Positions 59,317-64,000 of a stretch of 64,000 bases of DNA are shown here, piece by piece; position 1 is the stretch's first letter; every line of letters begins with the position of its first letter. This stretch comes from Panax quinquefolius (Eukaryota; Streptophyta; Magnoliopsida; Apiales; Araliaceae), in contig CM035171.1 of the NCBI GenBank assembly GCA_020205615.1, positions 120,098,893-120,162,892 of the forward strand, read 5' to 3'. The notes under the pieces were generated by a model. It was not told the DNA's origin, did not search any database, and was given only the letters and a program-made list of their open reading frames with translations. The translations under genes and the position numbers were made by a program.

Positions 59317-61909
59317 ATGAAGGAGAAGAGAAATTACAATGGGAAGATAATTGTGGGGTCTCCCATCACTGGTACTAGTGGAATTCACACCATTAAGTTG
59401 AAGGGCAGGATTAAGAACAAACAGATTTGTATGCTTCTAGACAGTGGTTCCACACACAACTTTGTGTCTACCACCGTGGTTAAGAAATTTCAACAATCCA
59501 CTGAACTATGTACTCCAGTAAAAGTAACTGTGGCCAATGGGGACTCCCATCAAATGTGACAGAATAGTTTCAAAATTTACCTGGCATATAGGGGTGAGCA
59601 TTCGGTTATTAACCGAACCGAACAAGAAATTCGGTTATAACCGAAACCCGAAAATGTCATGTTTTAGCTATCCGAACAAATAACTGAAATGTGTACTAAC
59701 CGAATAACCGAATAGATTATTCGGTTATTCGGTTAATAATCGAATTTAAACATAGTCCATAAACAGTTCAGTTCCTACAAATTACAATCCAGTTCAGTTC
59801 CATAAACAACACAGTTCCTACAATGATTAACACCATAAACATAATTCATAAACATAAATTATGGACATATGAGAGCTTGAAGCTGTTGTCTGCTGCTGGC
59901 CAAAATGCTTGAAGTCTGTCATTGACCGCTATCAAGATAAAACGACCGATTCCATTTGCTTGAACCTCTTTCTACCAAAATGTCAAGTCTGCTTGATCGC
60001 TATCGCATTACAATATTCCGCTATTGCATGCAGTTCTACAACGATCGATACCATTCATTGCTTGAACCTCTTTCTACCACTTCTTTAGTTCTTTATCATC
60101 GCTGTTGTTGTTGACAAATATAAATGAAAAGAAAGCATCATTTGCCACTGACACTTGCCAAAGATGTTGTATAAGTGAGACACTAGCTAATTATATTGAC
60201 AAAGTAAGTAAAACTTATGAAACAACTATGCCTTCACCAAACCAAGAAACAATCCAAATATTCAAACTATTAGACCAATCCCAATGAAGATAAATAAAAG
60301 GCACAACTATTTCTGTGAGTTCGAGTTGGTGATGTTCATTTACAAAATCACAAAGTGATCGACTTAAAAGATATTAGAAGTACTTCATAATCATTACATA
60401 AATTTGCAAATTGGCAAAATATCCTTAAATTACAATGGACTGACTAGACAACACCAATAAACCTAACAAAGTCATGAGATCAAAACATAGAGAGCAAAAG
60501 GAAATATAGTGTAGAAAGGGCATTCCAACACTAAAAGCTCTGTAAATAAGTTGGGAAATAACTTCAAACACTAAATAAGCTCTGTAAATAAGCTCTGTAA
60601 AAACTTAAAGCAATAAGTTGGGAAATATCATACATTTAAAGGGCTTGCTTGAAAGAAACTAGAAAAAAGCGGGTAAAAACATTCCGTTTGGTCATTTATA
60701 GAATACATATGATCCACGACTCGCTTGAATCATAAATGGAAAACAATTAATAAAAAACAATTCATGTAGCTAGCTTGTTAAAAATGTAAACAAATGACCA
60801 AAATATATAAACCGATTTTAATGAGCAAAGAAACACCACTCAAGACTTAGACCCATCATTCATCAAGATAATTGTATATATTAATTTCATAAAAGCATAT
60901 ATTAAAGAAGCTTACATGCTTATCTAGTTATCTCCCAAGTCAATTGCATATATAAGCGAAGATCAGTAACAAGAATTTCATCAAATTCAAGATCAGTAAT
61001 AAGTGGACACATAACCTATGCTATATCGTATTACACTCCCGCTACTCGAATAAAATTACTACTCAAGTTGATTCTAAAAACACAAAAGGTTAATCGTTTA
61101 GCCACTTCACAAAAAGGAGGCAAGTTTGTTTTTCGACACAGTTGCAAGCAATTGTTTTATGAAAGCTTCTTTAAGACTTGAGAGATTGAGAGTTCGAGAT
61201 GAAGATCGCCGCCATTGCCCAAGGCCAAGGCGAGAGTTGAGATCTGGGTCTGCCTTCCTCTACCGCAAGCAATTGTTTTTCTGATCTGGATCTGCTTTTT
61301 TTGTTTCGTTCTATGGTTGGCGATCTGAGAGTTGGAGATCTGGGTCTGAGACTGAGAGCATTCGAGAATCGAGATTTGAGAGTTGAGAGAGTAAAGTAGA
61401 AATGTAGAAATTGGAATCGTAGATCTAGACCATCTGGTGTGCTTTGTTCGGTTATTCGGTTAACCCGAAATGTTAAAAAGTAATACCCGTACAAACTAAC
61501 CGAAAACCGTAATAAAATTCGGATATAACCGAAATGTTAAAAAAAACCGAATTATCAGAAAATTTCGGTTAAATTATTTTGGTTTGGTTCGGTTCTTCGG
61601 TTATATCCGTTTTTTACGCAGTCCTACTGGCATATGGAGTCGGGGGAGTTTCAAACTCCTATGTATGTGATTTCTCTCGGTGAATATGATGATGTCTTGG
61701 GCATACAATGGATGAAAACTGTCAGTCCTATACTATTTGACTTTGAAGAAAAGAAAGTGGTGATTCATGGTAAAGGAAAAAAGATAATTTTGGGGAACCA
61801 GGAAGAAACCCCTAACTTCTATAGTATGCACATACAAGAAAAATTCCACTGGAACCCCAAAGAAGAGACTTATTTTTTAGCCCAATTAACAACTATGGAA
61901 GAAGCATAA
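59317..61909 (+). pseudogene. pol: Element 6 protease, split by a hAT element
   Basis: The first part (59317-59588) has the aspartic protease motif LLDSGSTHNFVS. The second part (61627-61909) has the conserved end DVLGIQWM and FEEKKVVIHGKGK. The 2038-bp hAT element (59589-61626) and one 8-bp target copy separate them; the flanking reading joins sensibly when these are ignored. An in-frame TAA at 61907 precedes the reverse transcriptase linker. Confidence 0.85.
59589..61626. mobile_element. Non-autonomous hAT element
   Basis: Target duplication CTGGCATA at 59581-59588 and 61627-61634 (8 bp, as for hAT). The ends are TAGGGGTGAGCA on the left and, read inward from the right, TAGGACTGCGTA: imperfect ~12-bp inverted repeats. 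Subterminal regions (about 59600-59745 and 61440-61610) are packed with cggtta/taaccg motifs in both orientations. No transposase motif is visible; open frames at 60105-60287 and, on the minus strand, 61494-61171 are not recognisable proteins. Confidence 0.88.
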
Positions 61910-63187
61910 TTAGGTGATCTGCTACCTCCCACAGAAATCAAAAATCTGCTAGATGAATATGAAGATCTTTTTAGGGAGCCACAAGGGCTGCCACCAATTA
62001 GAAGTCAAGACCATCACATACCAATTGTTCCAGGCAGCAAACCAGTTAATGCCAATCCATACAGGTACCCTTATATACAGAAAACAGAAATTGAAAGGTT
62101 GGTTAGAGAAATGCTAGATAATGGTATTATTAAGCACACCACTTCATCTTATGCATCACCAGTTCTTTTAGTCAAAAAGAAGGATGACACTTGGAGATTT
62201 TGTGTGGACTATAGGGCTTTAAATAACATTACCGTGAAGAACAAATTTCCTATACCTATCATAGATGAACTGCTAGATGAGCTAAAAGGAAGTAAAGTGT
62301 TCACTAAATTAGATTTGAGTAGTGGATATCACCAAATCCGAATCAAAGATGAGGATGTTCAAAAAATTGCTTTTAAAACCCACCGAGGACATTATGAATT
62401 TATGGTGATGCCATTTGGTTTAACCAATGCATAAGCCACTTTCCAATGTGTAATGAATGAAGTGTTAGCCAACAATTGAGGAAGTTTGTTTTAGTCTCTT
62501 TGATGATGATATTTTGGTCTACAACCACTGCTTGGAAGATCATAAACAGCATCTGAGACAGGTACTTTCACTTTTAAGAAAGCATCAGCTCTTTGTTAAA
62601 AGAAGTGTGACTTTTGTAAATCTGAGATTGAATATCTGGGCCATGTAATTAAAGAAGATGGAGTGGCAGTGGATGAGAACAAAATAGAAGTAATGAGGAA
62701 ATGGCTTGTTCCCAAAAATTTGAAGTCACTAAGGGGTTTCTTGGGTCTCACAGGCTACTACAGAAGGCTTGTACAACATTATGGAATTATTTCCAAACCT
62801 CTAACCAACTTGCTTAAGAAGGGAGCCTTTCAGTGGGGAAAAGAAGCTGAGGAAGCCTTCTGTAGATTGAAAGAGGATTTGTCTTCTACTCCAGTGCTTA
62901 CACTACCTGACTTCAGGAAACCTTTCATCATAGAAACAGATGCATGTCATACTGGTATTGGGGATGTCTTGATGCAAGAGGGCAGACCTTTGGCCTATCT
63001 CAGTAAGGCATTAGCAAACAAACACTTGGGGCTATCAACTTATGAGAAGGAGTTGCTAGCCATTATTATGACTGTCCAGAGATGGAGGACTTATCTGCTA
63101 GGACATAAATTTATCATTAAAACAGACCATGAGGCATTGAAATATTTTATGGAGCAGAAATTAACAACACTGGTGCAACAGAAATGA
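61910..63187 (+). pseudogene. pol: Element 6 reverse transcriptase and RNase H
   Basis: The linker [19 protein letters not shown] opens the region. Reverse transcriptase has [31 protein letters not shown] and [15 protein letters not shown] (62180-62434). A TAA at 62432 and frame changes at 62470-62620 disrupt the part with the catalytic FDDIL motif (about 62500-62515). RNase H begins in the restored frame at 62663, with GFLGLTGYYRRLV and the first catalytic Asp in ETDACHTGIGDVL (about 62933-62970), then TDHEALKYFMEQK. It ends at a TGA at 63185 where family members have Trp. Confidence 0.88.
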
Positions 63188-63196
63188 GTATCTAAA

Positions 63197-64000
63197 ATGC
63201 TTGGATTTGATTATCCTATAGTGTACAAAAAGGGAAAGGACAATTTGGTGGCAGATGACCTATTCAGGCAATATGAGACTGAAATCAGGTGCACCACAGT
63301 TACAGAAATGAGTCCAAATTGGAAGGATGAAATCAGTGGCAGCTTGGAAGGGGACTTAGAAGCACAACAGGTTCTGGCCCCATTAATAATGAATCCAGAT
63401 GCTAATCCACTCTTCAGTCTGAAAGGAGTCTTGAGGAAAGAGGGAAAAATTTATGTGGGAAATCAGGGAGAGCTGAGGAAGAAGCTAATAGAAGCAATTC
63501 ATGGGAGCTCAGAGGGGGGACACTCTGGAATCACAACCACTATTAAGAGGGCTGAAGCCCTTTTCTACTGGCCAAGTTTGAGGAAGGACTTTACTGACTT
63601 TGTCAAACAATGTGATGTGTGCCAAAGGAATAAGCATGCTCACTATCTCCAGGTTTACTGCAGCCAATTCCCATTCCTAATCAAGCTTGGGAAGTCATAA
63701 CTATGGATTTTGTGGAAGGGTTGCCTAAATCTGATGGAAAGGACACTATATTGGTGACGGTAGATAAGTTCACCAAAGGATGTCATTTAATGGCTCTGTC
63801 ACACCCTTACACAGCCTCACAAGTTGCACAGTTAGTATTAGATCATGTGATCAAGCTGCATGGAACCCCAAAGGCCATTATATCTAACAGAGATAAAATC
63901 TTTATTAGTAGTTTTTGGAAGGAATTCTTTAAAGCCATGGGGACACAGATCAAGCTAAGTTCAGCCTACCACCCCCAAACTGATGGCCAAAGTGAAAGGG
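63197..64000 (+). pseudogene. pol: Element 6 integrase, incomplete at window end
   Basis: KKGKDNLVADDLFRQ (end of RNase H) leads into the integrase HHCC zinc finger: H of IHGSSEGGHSG and CDVCQRNKHAH (63497-63640). A one-base frameshift lies near 63645-63655. The core continues in another frame with MDFVEGLPKSDGKDTILVTV (first catalytic Asp, 63704 onward). In the second catalytic motif the expected SDRD reads SNRD (about 63885), and PQTDGQSER follows at the window end. The Asp-to-Asn change would remove an active-site residue. The element continues past 64000. Confidence 0.87.

Noticed and set aside
61171..61494. 107-codon minus-strand frame in the hAT element as a possible transposase or captured gene
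   Set aside because: Low-complexity Ser/Arg-rich sequence without a BED finger, RNase H-like catalytic residues or the hAT dimerisation region.

Overview
This window is AT-rich plant nuclear DNA, most likely from a eudicot. The evidence is intron-containing plant genes with GT/AG splice sites (a 17-exon ERD6-like sugar transporter and a two-exon small membrane protein), many microsatellites, and plant-type Ty3/gypsy, Ty1/copia, hAT and MITE elements. I saw no bacterial genes, CRISPR array or rRNA genes, and noticed no tRNA gene, although I could not scan for tRNAs systematically.

Layout. (1) 1-5.7 kb is genic and everything there is on the minus strand: a small single-pass membrane protein (1313-1725) and a complete ERD6-like monosaccharide transporter (2165-5567), whose exons carry three small frame-breaking indels. 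(2) 5.7-7.7 kb is intergenic, with a 0.5-kb foldback/MITE element, a Stowaway-like hairpin and an AT palindrome. (3) 7686-54501 is one decayed Ty1/copia element: 5' LTR, leader, gag and part of integrase on the left; part of reverse transcriptase and an LTR stub on the right. It is split by about 43.7 kb of nested Ty3/gypsy elements of Del/Tekay chromovirus type. Order of the nest: LTR C (+); element 2 (minus, TSD ACCCT) inside LTR C; element 1 (+, TSD GATGA) inside element 2; the start of an LTR B (+); a 5'-truncated element 5 (+); an inverted piece of LTR C; element 3 (family B, minus); and a full-length element 4 (minus). Complementary LTR B and LTR C pieces and an inverted TSD (catga/tcatg) indicate that about 13 kb or more of this nest has been inverted. 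(4) 54.5-57.3 kb holds fragments of three unrelated genes: the 5' end of an NHL-repeat protein gene (+), an exon resembling an SPL7-like transcription factor (minus) and the last-exon end of a class III peroxidase (minus). A second foldback/MITE element follows. (5) 57359-64000 is a short-LTR Ty3/gypsy element (Reina-like) that runs off the window. Its protease is split by a 2-kb non-autonomous hAT element with an 8-bp TSD.

No transposon here has an intact open polyprotein. The Del-type copies are broken mainly by short indels, many at CAG/CTG trinucleotides. The Reina-like copy is broken mostly by C-to-T/G-to-A changes. The indel pattern also affects host gene exons, so part of it may be sequence or assembly error. 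I found no convincing new molecular system. The most interesting features are the LTR-mediated inversion, the gene-fragment cluster, a minisatellite shared by copia and gypsy elements, and the conserved hairpin arrays in the LTRs.
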